Source: Dichotomicrobium sp964540795
GTDB lineage: Bacteria; Pseudomonadota; Alphaproteobacteria; Rhizobiales; Rhodomicrobiaceae
Reading direction: 5' to 3'
DNA: 64,000 bases
Assembly (NCBI GenBank): GCA_964540795.1
Contig: CAZINX010000005.1
Coordinates: 116,610 to 180,609 of the forward strand
The translations under genes were made by a program, and so were the position numbers. The notes below the pieces were generated by a model. It searched no databases and was not told where the DNA came from. It was given only the letters and a program-made list of their open reading frames with translations. Positions 1-7,440 of the stretch are shown here, piece after piece; within the stretch, counting starts at the first letter, position 1; each line of letters begins with the position of its first letter.

Positions 1-55
1 GCGGGCTGGCGCTTAAGTAAACCCATATGTCGCGCAGGTCCTGAAGCGGCTCCAT
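1..55 (-). CDS. LrgB/CidB-family membrane protein, N-terminal fragment
   Basis: Only the first 18 codons are in the window; the gene runs off the left edge. The ATG (53-55) shares one base with the stop of the LrgA-like gene upstream (TGATG), so the two are translationally coupled. The visible peptide begins MEPLQDLRDIWVYLSASP, which resembles the start of LrgB/CidB proteins, where a similar WVYLS motif precedes the first membrane helix. LrgA/LrgB pairs are holin/antiholin-like or small-metabolite export proteins. Assignment rests on the short peptide plus the partner gene. Confidence 0.6.
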   Translation of the reverse strand, partial: MEPLQDLRDIWVYLSASP

Positions 56-408
56 CACTCACCCTTTTCCGGCCCGCCTGGCCGCAGCCAGGCCATGATC
101 GCCGCCGTCACCGCGATGGTCAGCAGCGTGCTGAGGATGAGCGCGGCGGTCAGCGACAGCCATTCGCGCTGGAGAAGCTGGACGTGGAGCATCACGCCGA
201 CGCCCGCCGGGATGAACAGCAGCGACAGGTTCTTGAGCAGCGCGTCGGCGACGCTCGCCAGTTCATCAGGGATGCCGCCGCGCGCGACCAGCCCGGCAAA
301 CAGGATCGCCATGCCCGCGACCGGCCCTGGCACGGGCAACGCCAGCGCGGTGACGAACAACTCGCCGATCAGCTGGCAGACAAGAATGATCGTGAGATAG
401 CCGAGCAT
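55..408 (-). CDS. LrgA/CidA-family membrane protein
   Basis: The 117-residue protein has four hydrophobic stretches and the family layout: an N-terminal helix with CQLIGEL, a loop with LPVPGPVAGM, and a third segment LLFIPAGVGVM. The PGPV and FIPAGVG motifs are typical of the LrgA/CidA (UPF0299) family, usually 110-140 residues. Members pair with LrgB in the inner membrane and have been linked to murein hydrolase control or export of pyruvate or glycolate. Its stop overlaps the lrgB-like start by one base, so the two form an operon. Which metabolite it handles cannot be told. Confidence 0.85.
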   Translation of the reverse strand: MLGYLTIILVCQLIGELFVTALALPVPGPVAGMAILFAGLVARGGIPDELASVADALLKNLSLLFIPAGVGVMLHVQLLQREWLSLTAALILSTLLTIAVTAAIMAWLRPGGPEKGE

Positions 409-465
409 CAGCGCCTCCGTGCCACTGTAGCGCGTGGCAAAAAGATCGACTCTGCTAAACCCTTG

Positions 466-546
466 TCATTGCGAGCGCAGCGAAGCAATCCAGAACACCC
501 AACATTCACCGCTGGATTGCGTCGGCCCTATGGGCCTCGCAAAGAC
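466..546. repeat. REP-like imperfect inverted repeat
   Basis: The left arm (cattgcgagcgcagcgaag, then caatccag) is complemented by a right arm (ctggattgcgtcgg to cctcgcaaagacg), giving a long imperfect hairpin in the gap between the epimerase and lrgA genes. Similar elements of the type CTGGATTGC...CGCAATGACG are scattered through many alphaproteobacterial genomes as intergenic palindromic repeats. Only one copy is seen in this window, so the repeat status is inferred from that resemblance. Confidence 0.5.
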
Positions 547-572
547 GCGGTTCTGCCTGAGCAAAGAATGAC

Positions 573-1580
573 CTACACACCGTAAAAGTCGCGGTACCAC
601 GCCACGAAGCGCGGAATGCCCTCTTCCAGCGTCGTCGAGGGCCGGAAGCCGACATCGCGCGCCAGATCGTCCACATCGGCATAGGTCTCCGGCACGTCGC
701 CGGGCTGCATCGGACGGAAATTCTTTTTCGCTTCCTTGCCGACCGCGCGCTCGATCGTCTCGATATAGGTCATCAGCGGCACGGGCTGGTTGTTGCCGAT
801 GTTGTAGATGCGGTAGGGCGCGCTCGACGTCGCGGGGTCCGGCGCGGCGCTGTCCCAGGCTGGGTCGGGCGCGGCCACGCGGTCCACCACCCGCACCACC
901 CCCTCGGTGATGTCGTCGATATAGGTGAAGTCTCGCGCGTGCTTGCCGTGGTTGAATACGTCGATCGGCTCGCCGGCGATGATCTTTTTCGTGAAGATGA
1001 ACGGCGACATGTCCGGCCGGCCCCACGGGCCGTAGACGGTGAAGAAGCGAAGCCCCGTGACCGGGAACTGATAAAGATGCGCGTAGGTGTGCGCCATAAG
1101 CTCGCCGGCCTTCTTCGTCGCGGCGTAGAGGCTCAGAGGGTGGTCGACGTTCTGATGCACGCTGAACGGCATCTTGGTGTTCGCGCCATAGACCGAACTG
1201 GATGAGGCATAGACCAGATGCTCGACCTCCCCGTGCCGACAGCCTTCCAGCACGTTGAGCAGGCCGACGATATTGGAGTCGGCATAAGCGTGCGGGTTTT
1301 CCAACGAATAGCGAACCCCTGCCTGCGCGGCGAGATGAACGACGCGATTGGGCCGCTCTTCGAGGAAGATCCGCGCGGCGGCCTCGCGGTCGGCAAGATC
1401 GGCGCGGATGAAGCGGAAGCCGTTGCGTCCCTCCAGTTGCGCGAGGCGCGCTTCCTTCAGCCGGACGTCGTAATAGTCGTTGAGATTGTCGACGCCTGCG
1501 ACCTGGTCGCCCCGATCCAATAGAGCCTTGGCGACATGGAACCCGATGAACCCGGCAACGCCTGTCAGCAGAACCTTCAT
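573..1580 (-). CDS. NAD-dependent epimerase, probable UDP-glucuronate 4-epimerase
   Basis: This extended short-chain dehydrogenase has an N-terminal NAD-binding TGVAGFIG motif, the SSSSVYG segment with the catalytic Ser/Thr, the YAATKK catalytic Tyr-x-x-x-Lys and the FTVYGPWGRPDM segment typical of UDP-glucuronate/galacturonate 4-epimerases (LpsL/CapI type). Family length is about 335 residues, as here. It should make UDP-galacturonate for lipopolysaccharide core or capsule. The ATG at 1580 is preferred over an upstream GTG (1583) because a GAGG ribosome site lies 4 bases before it. No other polysaccharide gene is adjacent. Confidence 0.85.
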   Translation of the reverse strand: MKVLLTGVAGFIGFHVAKALLDRGDQVAGVDNLNDYYDVRLKEARLAQLEGRNGFRFIRADLADREAAARIFLEERPNRVVHLAAQAGVRYSLENPHAYADSNIVGLLNVLEGCRHGEVEHLVYASSSSVYGANTKMPFSVHQNVDHPLSLYAATKKAGELMAHTYAHLYQFPVTGLRFFTVYGPWGRPDMSPFIFTKKIIAGEPIDVFNHGKHARDFTYIDDITEGVVRVVDRVAAPDPAWDSAAPDPATSSAPYRIYNIGNNQPVPLMTYIETIERAVGKEAKKNFRPMQPGDVPETYADVDDLARDVGFRPSTTLEEGIPRFVAWYRDFYGV

Positions 1581-1714
1581 CACACCTCGCCCGGAGCATT
1601 TTCAGCAGAAGCGGAAACCTGTTTCGCGCCTGAAGCCAAAGGCGGGCGCGAAGCGACCAAGACAAGACTGCGCGACTATCGCGCCCGCGACGGTCCTGCC
1701 ATATCGGGAATTGG

Positions 1715-2554
1715 CTAACCGGACAACTCTCGGGAGCGGCGCGCGGCGGCAGCGACCGCCCGACTCATCAGACCGCGCAGACCCGGCTCGGCCATCAGTT
1801 CGGCCAGCGCAGCCTCGGTCGTGCCGCCGGGCGAGGTGACGTTTTCGCGCAGCTTGCCGGGCGGATCACCGCTCTGCGCCATCAGCGCGCCCGCGCCCTG
1901 CACCGTCACGCGCGCAAGCTGCTGCGCCAGATCGCGCGGCAGGCCAGCGTCAACGCCCGCATCGGCCAGGCATTCCGTCAGCAGAAACACATAAGCCGGA
2001 CCGGAGCCGGAGACAGCCGTAACCGCATCCATAAGGCTTTCGTCCTCGACCCAGCCGACCTCGCCGACCGCGCCGAGCAGTTCGGCGCACATGCGCGCCT
2101 GTTCCGGCGTCACGTCGGGGTTGGCGTAAGCCACCGTCATGCCGCGTCCAATGGCCGCAGGCGTATTCGGCATGGCGCGGACAATCGGCCGGTTTGGGCC
2201 GAGATGCCGGGCGATGCTCTCGATTGTGCGCCCGGCCGCGATCGACATCGCCACGGTCTGCCCGCCCATCAGCCGCCCCAGGCCCGGCAGTACCTCGTCC
2301 ATCTGCTGCGGCTTGACGGCGATAACGATGATCCCCGGCGTATTTGTGACCGCAGCGGGATCGGCCGCGATGCCGAACCCGTGCGCGTCACGCAGCGCCA
2401 CCGTCTCGACCGGCGCGTGGGGATCGACGACGAAAATCTGCTCGGGGCTTATGCCGCTGCGCAGCCACGCCCTGAGCATCGCGCCGCCCATGCGCCCCGC
2501 GCCGACGAGCACGATGGGTTCGGTCACAAAAAACGAATCGGGATATTCCGGCAT
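1715..2554 (-). CDS. proC: Pyrroline-5-carboxylate reductase
   Basis: Last step of proline synthesis: NAD(P)H-dependent reduction of pyrroline-5-carboxylate to proline in the cytoplasm. Seen in the 279 residues: a Rossmann motif VGAGRMGGAML after a short N-terminal extension, the KPQ segment of the NADP pocket, RAMPNTPAAIG, the substrate loop TAVSGSGPAYVF and the C-terminal VTSPGGTTEAAL signature. A strong GGAGGGAG site precedes the ATG. It lies 31 bp downstream of the ybjN-like gene, the same pairing found in many Hyphomicrobiales. Confidence 0.96.
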   Translation of the reverse strand: MPEYPDSFFVTEPIVLVGAGRMGGAMLRAWLRSGISPEQIFVVDPHAPVETVALRDAHGFGIAADPAAVTNTPGIIVIAVKPQQMDEVLPGLGRLMGGQTVAMSIAAGRTIESIARHLGPNRPIVRAMPNTPAAIGRGMTVAYANPDVTPEQARMCAELLGAVGEVGWVEDESLMDAVTAVSGSGPAYVFLLTECLADAGVDAGLPRDLAQQLARVTVQGAGALMAQSGDPPGKLRENVTSPGGTTEAALAELMAEPGLRGLMSRAVAAAARRSRELSG

Positions 2555-2585
2555 GAGAGGCTCCCTCCGTTTTGCCGGAAGTGTA

Positions 2586-3083
2586 TCACGCCTGCCCCTC
2601 GGTCTCGAACATGGTGCCGGCGAGCGCCTCTTCCGCCCGGCGGCCGGCCCAGACCACGAACTGGAACGCCTGATAATACCGCTCGCAGTTTTCCAGCGCG
2701 GCGTGCAGCAGGCTCTCGCATTGATTCGGTGTCGGATCGGCGGATGTCAGCAGCAGCGCATGGCGATAGAGCAGCAACCCCTCATGCGCCCAGAAGTCGA
2801 AATGGCCCAGCCACAGCTGTTCGTTGATGAGCGCGAGCAGGCGGTAGACCTCATGCAGGCGCGCGTCCGGCACTTTCAGGTCGAATGTGCAGGCCATATG
2901 CAGCGATTCCAGATCATCGCGCCAATTCAGCGAGATGTGATAGTCGCTCCACGACCCCGCGACCGCCAGCGTCAACTCGTCTTCCGCGCTGCGCTCAAAC
3001 GGCCAGTCCTGCGCCGACGCGATTTGCTCCACCAGATCGACCGGATGCGCCACACGCTCATAGATCGGTTGGGAAAATGCCAT
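2586..3083 (-). CDS. YbjN domain-containing protein
   Basis: A 165-residue soluble protein matching the YbjN/type III secretion chaperone-like fold: an N-terminal half with alternating strands (DELTLAVAGSWSDYHISLNWRDD) and a C-terminal helical part with LINEQLWLGHFDFW and a CERYYQAFQFVVW helix. Members near proC are common in alphaproteobacteria; their biochemical role is unknown. It is upstream of proC on the same strand with a 31-bp gap, so the two probably form one transcript. The 250 bp upstream (3084-3334) shows no gene I can support. Confidence 0.8.
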   Translation of the reverse strand: MAFSQPIYERVAHPVDLVEQIASAQDWPFERSAEDELTLAVAGSWSDYHISLNWRDDLESLHMACTFDLKVPDARLHEVYRLLALINEQLWLGHFDFWAHEGLLLYRHALLLTSADPTPNQCESLLHAALENCERYYQAFQFVVWAGRRAEEALAGTMFETEGQA

Positions 3084-3334
3084 GCCCTGTCTTTCCGCCC
3101 GCCATTTTTCAGGTTGTTCCCTTTGAGGCTACCCAAACGCTTGCCGCAGCCCCCGCGAAATACAGGGGTGACGCTCAACCGCCCCCATCTCCAGTTGCAG
3201 AAGTGATTTGCCCAGAACTGTTTTCCGGGTACCAGCGGCCCCTGAGTCGCGCAAGCTGGGGCGGCGATCGTCCACGGGGAAATCGCGGCTGGCGCTGATT
3301 CCGCCGGCATCAGCGCCCCGCCGAGATCGCTTCG

Positions 3335-4264
3335 CTATTCGATCACCGTGTCGGACCCGATGATGGTATGAGCGGCCGGCTGTTCAGCGCGCTCCGGCGT
3401 TTGCGGCCCCGCCGCGTCAGCCGTCATCTCGACCTTGTCCGGCGGCAGTTCCCGCTGCCGACGATCCTGCAATGGCGCCTGGCGGGCGATCACGTCCCGG
3501 ATTTGGCGCGCCAGCAATTCGATGTCGCCCGTCTCGCCGTCGGTCTGAAGGGCGACGGTTAGCGGGCCTTGCGACCAGTACGCCAACCGAAGACCGCCCG
3601 CCTCCGCGATCTCGTCCCTTCGCGCCCCGGCGAAAGTTGCCGGCGCGATCAGGAGCCTGAGATTTGCACCGTTGTCGCCGGCGTAATTGAGCCCCACCGC
3701 TTGCGTCTCGCCATCGGCGAAATTCCGCCGGCCGGTGAGGGCATATCCCATGGCGGACAAATCAGGGGCCGGCAGGCTCAGCGCCACGCCATTCCGCTCC
3801 CAGCGCAACGCGCCGCCGCTGCCCAGGCCGCCGGCCGTCATCGGCAGCGTCCGCCAGCGCACGCGCTCATCGAGCGCGGCTTCGCGCAGCACCGACGGCA
3901 AGCGCTCCTGGGCAATCTGCTGCGCCGGCCCGCTGTCCTTTCCCAGCTGCCAGCCTGCCAAGCCAGCCGCCAGAGTGATCGCGACCATCGCTGCGGCGCG
4001 CATACCCGCAACGCGCCGCCGGCTTGGCGCCGCCGCCGGCCTCAAAACGTCATACAGGCGATCCGGCGCCGGCTCACTCGCGCGCGGCCCATAGGCCGCC
4101 CGCAGCGCCTCAGTCTGCCTGCGGTACGCGGCGACCCGCTCGGCCGCGTCCGGCGCGCCGGCTAGCCCTTGCTCGACCCGCGCCTTGCGCTGCGGATCCG
4201 TGTCCAGCAGCCCGTCGGCGTAAGCCAGAAGGTCCAGTTCGCTCAGGGGTTCGTTTTCGCTCAT
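3335..4264 (-). CDS. Anti-sigma factor, membrane-anchored
   Basis: The protein is encoded one base after the stop of an ECF sigma gene and has the matching anti-sigma layout. An N-terminal cytoplasmic part (about 1-90) starts with the SELDLLAYADGLLD helix shared by ECF anti-sigma factors; a single membrane helix follows at about 98-117 (MRAAAMVAITLAAGLAGWQLG); about 190 residues are periplasmic. No HxxxCxxC zinc motif is present in the N-terminal part, so it is not a ZAS-type redox anti-sigma. It should hold the sigma factor inactive until an envelope signal arrives. The signal is unknown. Confidence 0.8.
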   Translation of the reverse strand: MSENEPLSELDLLAYADGLLDTDPQRKARVEQGLAGAPDAAERVAAYRRQTEALRAAYGPRASEPAPDRLYDVLRPAAAPSRRRVAGMRAAAMVAITLAAGLAGWQLGKDSGPAQQIAQERLPSVLREAALDERVRWRTLPMTAGGLGSGGALRWERNGVALSLPAPDLSAMGYALTGRRNFADGETQAVGLNYAGDNGANLRLLIAPATFAGARRDEIAEAGGLRLAYWSQGPLTVALQTDGETGDIELLARQIRDVIARQAPLQDRRQRELPPDKVEMTADAAGPQTPERAEQPAAHTIIGSDTVIE

Positions 4265-4265
4265 A

Positions 4266-4808
4266 TCACTTCACCCTCCGCAGAGGCGGGCGATGCACGG
4301 CGGCCTCCGCCTCCCGATGGTCTTGATGCGCCTGCTCGGGGCACATGATACGCAACGCCTCGCGTCCGCGCGACAGGCGCGATCTGAGCGTGCCTATCGG
4401 AATATCCAGAACCTCGGCGGCTTCATCATAGGACAGCCCCTCGATCGCCGTGAGCGCGATGGCGGCGCGCTGATCCTGGGGCAGCCGCTGCATCGCCTCG
4501 GCAATATCGCGGCAATGGACCCGGTCCTCCTGTGTCGGCCGGGACGAAAGTTGCGGCGCATCGTCCAGACCCACATTGCCGTTGTGTCTGGCATTGGCCG
4601 CGCATCGGTTCGCAAACACGTTGTAGAGAATGCGATACAGCCACGACCGGATCGAGCCGTGCCGCCGCCACTGGCTGCGCTTGCGGATCGCGCGCTCCAG
4701 CGTGTCCTGCACCAGATCGTCGGCGGTCTCGGGTTCGTTGACCAGGCTCAGCGCATAGCGCCGCAATCGCGGAATCTCCCGCGCAATCAGCCAGCTCGTT
4801 TCGTCCAC
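4266..4808 (-). CDS. RNA polymerase ECF-type sigma-70 factor
   Basis: The 180 residues carry sigma region 2 (about 18-80, with ETADDLVQDTLERAI and the IRSWLYRILYNVFANR promoter-melting segment) and sigma region 4 (about 107-160, with LPQDQRAAIALTAIEGLSY and the recognition helix IPIGTLRSRLSRGREAL). There is no region 1 or 3, as usual for ECF factors. An AGGAG ribosome site precedes the ATG. The gene is autoregulated by inference: a GGAAC/TGTCTCA element lies about 30 bp upstream, and the same element drives the divergent DUF4168 gene. It is co-transcribed with the anti-sigma gene downstream. Confidence 0.93.
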   Translation of the reverse strand: MDETSWLIAREIPRLRRYALSLVNEPETADDLVQDTLERAIRKRSQWRRHGSIRSWLYRILYNVFANRCAANARHNGNVGLDDAPQLSSRPTQEDRVHCRDIAEAMQRLPQDQRAAIALTAIEGLSYDEAAEVLDIPIGTLRSRLSRGREALRIMCPEQAHQDHREAEAAVHRPPLRRVK

Positions 4809-4839
4809 GCCTGTCTCCTAGCCGGTTCCCTCAGCCCCA

Positions 4840-4868
4840 TGAGACAGGCCAAACCCGAAGAAAGTTCC
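4840..4868 (-). promoter_or_regulatory. Candidate ECF promoter for sigma/anti-sigma operon
   Basis: On the minus strand the sequence reads GGAAC (4868-4864), 17 bases, then TGTCTCA (4846-4840). GGAAC is the usual -35 core of ECF-dependent promoters. The same two words at exactly the same 17-base spacing occur on the plus strand at 4890-4918. The -10 element sits about 32 bp before the sigma start codon. Confidence 0.65.
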
Positions 4869-4889
4869 AAAAAAAATCCGCGAAGCCGT

Positions 4890-4918
4890 GGAACTCACTC
4901 CGGTGCGGCCCTGTCTCA
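4890..4918 (+). promoter_or_regulatory. Candidate ECF promoter for DUF4168 gene
   Basis: GGAAC (4890-4894), 17 bases, TGTCTCA (4912-4918). This is identical in both boxes and spacing to the element facing the sigma operon, with 21 bp between the two -35 boxes. The leader to the DUF4168 ATG at 4988 would be about 60 nt and ends in a strong AAGGAG site. The match suggests both promoters are read by the adjacent sigma factor. Confidence 0.65.
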
Positions 4919-4987
4919 CGATCAGGCCGACGCAGCGCCGACAGCTGCGGGCCATGTTCGCAAGAGAATCCAGGACAAGGAGAAAAG

Positions 4988-5371
4988 ATGATGACTTATA
5001 CCCGTTTACCGATCGCCGTTCTCGCCGCCGCGGGTCTCGCATTCGGCGGGGCGCTGGCCGGACCGATGACCACGCCCGCGGCGCAGGCGCAGCAGGCTGG
5101 CGACTTCAGCGACAACAAGTTGCAGTCTTTCGCCGAGGCCGCGGTGAAGCTGACGAACATCCGCACCGAATATCAGTCGCAGATGCAGTCGATGGAGACC
5201 GACCAGGAACGTCAGCAGCTCCAGCAGCAGACCAACCAGCGCATGGCGCAGGCTGTCGAGGAAACCGACGGCATCTCGATCGAGGAATATAACGAGATCG
5301 CTCAGGCCAGCCGCGCCGATGAGCAGCTTGCCGAAAAGATCAACACCTACATCGAGGAAGCCGCCAACTAA
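4988..5371 (+). CDS. DUF4168 domain secreted protein
   Basis: A 127-residue protein with an N-terminal signal peptide (TRLPIAVLAAAGLAFGGALA, likely cut after AQAQQA) and a small helical DUF4168 domain containing FSDNKLQSFAEAAVKL and a C-terminal EQLAEKINTYIEE helix. The middle is very rich in Gln. It should be periplasmic or surface-associated. Function is unknown for the family. It is divergent from the ECF sigma gene and carries the same promoter motif, so it is the best candidate target of that sigma factor. An AAGGAG site lies 4 bases before the ATG. Confidence 0.8.
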   Translation: MMTYTRLPIAVLAAAGLAFGGALAGPMTTPAAQAQQAGDFSDNKLQSFAEAAVKLTNIRTEYQSQMQSMETDQERQQLQQQTNQRMAQAVEETDGISIEEYNEIAQASRADEQLAEKINTYIEEAAN

Positions 5372-5389
5372 ACGGCTGCAAATCGAGCA

Positions 5390-5420
5390 GGATGCGGTCC
5401 GCCCGCGGGCGGCCGTATCC
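5390..5420. terminator. Hairpin between convergent genes
   Basis: A long GC-rich hairpin (ggatgcggt-ccgcccg / cgggcgg-ccgtatcc, with a perfect ccgcccgcgggcgg core) fills the gap between the DUF4168 gene and ubiK, which converge. It lacks a clear T-run, so it may be a bidirectional stop or simply a 3' barrier. Confidence 0.45.
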
Positions 5421-5429
5421 GGCCTTGCG

Positions 5430-5729
5430 CTAAACTGTCGGCCCGCCCACGCCGGGGGTCTCGCCCGGCGTTTCCGGCGGCAAGTTTAGCGCTGCCTCCA
5501 GCCGGGCGATGCGGCTTTTCAGCGCCTCGTTCTCCTCACGAGCCTTCTGCGCCATTTCGCGCACAGCCTCGAACTCTTCTCGCTGCACCAGGTCAAGCTC
5601 GCGGATTGCGCGCTCCATCTGCGCCCGCGCCAGCGTCTCGAACTCCTGACGCGCGCTTTGCGCCGCGCCGGCCGCGTCGGTCATCAGCTTGGCAAAGTCG
5701 TCAAACAGTTTGTTGTTCGTCTGGGTCAT
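5430..5729 (-). CDS. ubiK: Accessory factor UbiK family protein (BMFP/YqiC)
   Basis: A small coiled-coil protein: an N-terminal amphipathic helix (FDDFAKLMTDAAGAAQSAR), then LDLVQREEFEAVREMAQKAREEN and a leucine-zipper-like ALKSRIARLEAAL C-terminus. This is the layout of UbiK/BMFP proteins, which assist ubiquinone synthesis and bind membranes. The C-terminal Pro/Gly-rich tail is variable. The ATG at 5729 is preferred over a GTG at 5738 because AAGGTG lies at good distance. It is divergent from lgt, as in other Hyphomicrobiales where ubiK, proC, lgt, midA and pgeF are close together. Confidence 0.82.
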   Translation of the reverse strand: MTQTNNKLFDDFAKLMTDAAGAAQSARQEFETLARAQMERAIRELDLVQREEFEAVREMAQKAREENEALKSRIARLEAALNLPPETPGETPGVGGPTV

Positions 5730-5927
5730 GGCGCCCACCTTTTGCAGTTGCCCGTCTGGCAGACGAGCGATGTCAAACCGTTGTCATCAGCACTCACTAT
5801 TTCCTTGACTATGGAGGGGCTGGCCATATCGATCAACCCTGCCGCGGCGAGGGTTAAAGGTATCTTTAGTTTTATGGCTAAAGTGTCGAAACCGCTAAAA
5901 GATTCCCGTTGAACGGCCGATAGCGTG

Positions 5928-7283
5928 ATGACCGATACGCCAATGCAGCTGATGGCTCTGCCGTTCCCGATAATCGACCCGGTGGCGATCGGGATTGGCC
6001 CCGTCGAAATCCGCTGGTACGGACTGGCCTATCTGGCCGGGCTGATCCTCGGCTGGCTCTACATGCGCGCGCTTGCCCGCAACGCGGCCGTCTGGGGCGG
6101 GCAGTCGCCAATCACGCCGGACAAGGTCGACGACTTCCTGATTTACGCGACCATCGGCACGATCGTCGGCGGGCGTCTCGGCTTCGTGCTGTTCTACGAG
6201 CCGAGCTATTTCATCGAGAACCCGCTTGAGATATTCGCCATCTGGGGCGGCGGCATGGCGTTTCACGGCGGGCTGCTCGGCGTCGGGCTGGCGACCTACA
6301 TCTTCGCGCGGCGCAACAACATCCCCGTGTTCTCGGTCATGGACCTCGCCGCCGCCGCGACGCCCTTCGGTCTGTTCTTCGGGCGCATCGCCAACTTCAT
6401 CAACGGCGAAATTTACGGCCGGCTGACCAATGTGCCCTGGGCGGTGGAGTTCCCGCCGCGCGTGCTGGCGGAAGGGCACGCCTTCGGGCCGCGCCATCCC
6501 ACTCAGATTTACGAAGCCATCCTTGAGGGCATCGTTCTGTTTATCGCGCTGCGCTACCTCACGCACAAGCGCGGCGCATTGCAGCGGCCCGGCGTCGTGG
6601 TCGGCGCATTTCTGATGATTTACGGCGCGGCGCGCATCTTCGCGGAGTTCTTCAAGGAATGGGATTACGGCCAGTTCTTCACGACGGCCTACTGGTCCAC
6701 GGGAATGGTCTACTCCCTCCCCATGATCGCGCTGGGCCTCTATTTCTATCTACGCGCGGCCCCGGATGGTTTCGATCGGGTGGACCGTGCGGGCGTTTAT
6801 CTGGGACGCGGCCTCGAACGGCTTGTCAGCTTCATCGCGTTCCTGTTTTCCCGTCTCGGCCAAGCAATGAGGAATGCTTGCGAAGGCCTTCGGGATCAGG
6901 GTCGGCCGGTCTTCGCTGTGTTGACCCTTCTCGCCCGCCCCGCGGCCGTTCTCCGGGGCTTGACCACCATGCGGTTCGTCAGCGACCGAATGCCAAACAA
7001 CGAGGCGATCCAAGCTGCCGGCGGTTCCGCCAACAACCTACAGGTCGTGAATGCGCGGACACGCCTGCGCATGACCTTTGGCATGATGCGCAACAGGCTC
7101 GTCATCGCACTTCTCTGGCTCGTCAACGGATTGATCGGGTCGCTGGTGCGCGTCAGAAGCGCGCTCATGGGCCTCGCGCATCAACCTGTTCAGGCCGAGA
7201 AACTGCTTCCTGCTCCGATTGATCCGCAAGCAATTACAAGCAGCCTTGACAAAAAATCTGAACAGCCCGGACAAACCTTTTGA
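5928..7283 (+). CDS. lgt: Prolipoprotein diacylglyceryl transferase with C-terminal extension
   Basis: Transfers diacylglycerol from phosphatidylglycerol to the lipobox cysteine of prolipoproteins at the inner membrane. The core (about 1-280) has IRWYGLAYLAG, the GGGMAFHGGLLG segment near residue 112 and the signature FFGRIANFINGEIYGR near residue 152, with the usual seven helices ending at SLPMIALGLYFYLR. The family normally ends near residue 260-300. Here the frame continues for about 165 more residues with three hydrophobic or amphipathic segments (LVSFIAFLFSRLG, VFAVLTLLARPAAVLRGL, LVIALLWLVNGLIGSLV) and a polar, less GC-biased tail. The extension is unassigned. The start may instead be ATG 5943. 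Confidence 0.93.
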   Translation: MTDTPMQLMALPFPIIDPVAIGIGPVEIRWYGLAYLAGLILGWLYMRALARNAAVWGGQSPITPDKVDDFLIYATIGTIVGGRLGFVLFYEPSYFIENPLEIFAIWGGGMAFHGGLLGVGLATYIFARRNNIPVFSVMDLAAAATPFGLFFGRIANFINGEIYGRLTNVPWAVEFPPRVLAEGHAFGPRHPTQIYEAILEGIVLFIALRYLTHKRGALQRPGVVVGAFLMIYGAARIFAEFFKEWDYGQFFTTAYWSTGMVYSLPMIALGLYFYLRAAPDGFDRVDRAGVYLGRGLERLVSFIAFLFSRLGQAMRNACEGLRDQGRPVFAVLTLLARPAAVLRGLTTMRFVSDRMPNNEAIQAAGGSANNLQVVNARTRLRMTFGMMRNRLVIALLWLVNGLIGSLVRVRSALMGLAHQPVQAEKLLPAPIDPQAITSSLDKKSEQPGQTF

Positions 7284-7440
7284 ATGACGGGCGCGAGGCC
7301 GTGCGCGAGATGACAACAACAGCTATCATTTTTTCGCGCCCTGGCTGCGCCGCGTCATATCCCGACGTTGTCGAAAGCGTCCGGATCACGAGACCTGGAT
7401 CAGATTTGATCACACCTGAAGGGTCGCACTGAACACGCTC

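Noticed and set aside
466..1665. 399-codon frame over the epimerase gene, other frame
   Set aside because: Same strand but different frame from an intact epimerase; Arg-rich product without motifs.
1584..1714. Dispersed-repeat-like motif near 1597-1630 (gagcattttcagcagaagc)
   Set aside because: Resembles a Rhizobiales intergenic repeat, but it is a single copy here and the match is too short to call.
3084..3334. A small RNA (6S-like) or small protein upstream of ybjN
   Set aside because: Some base pairing is possible, but no conserved 6S bubble or ribosome-site-backed ORF could be shown.
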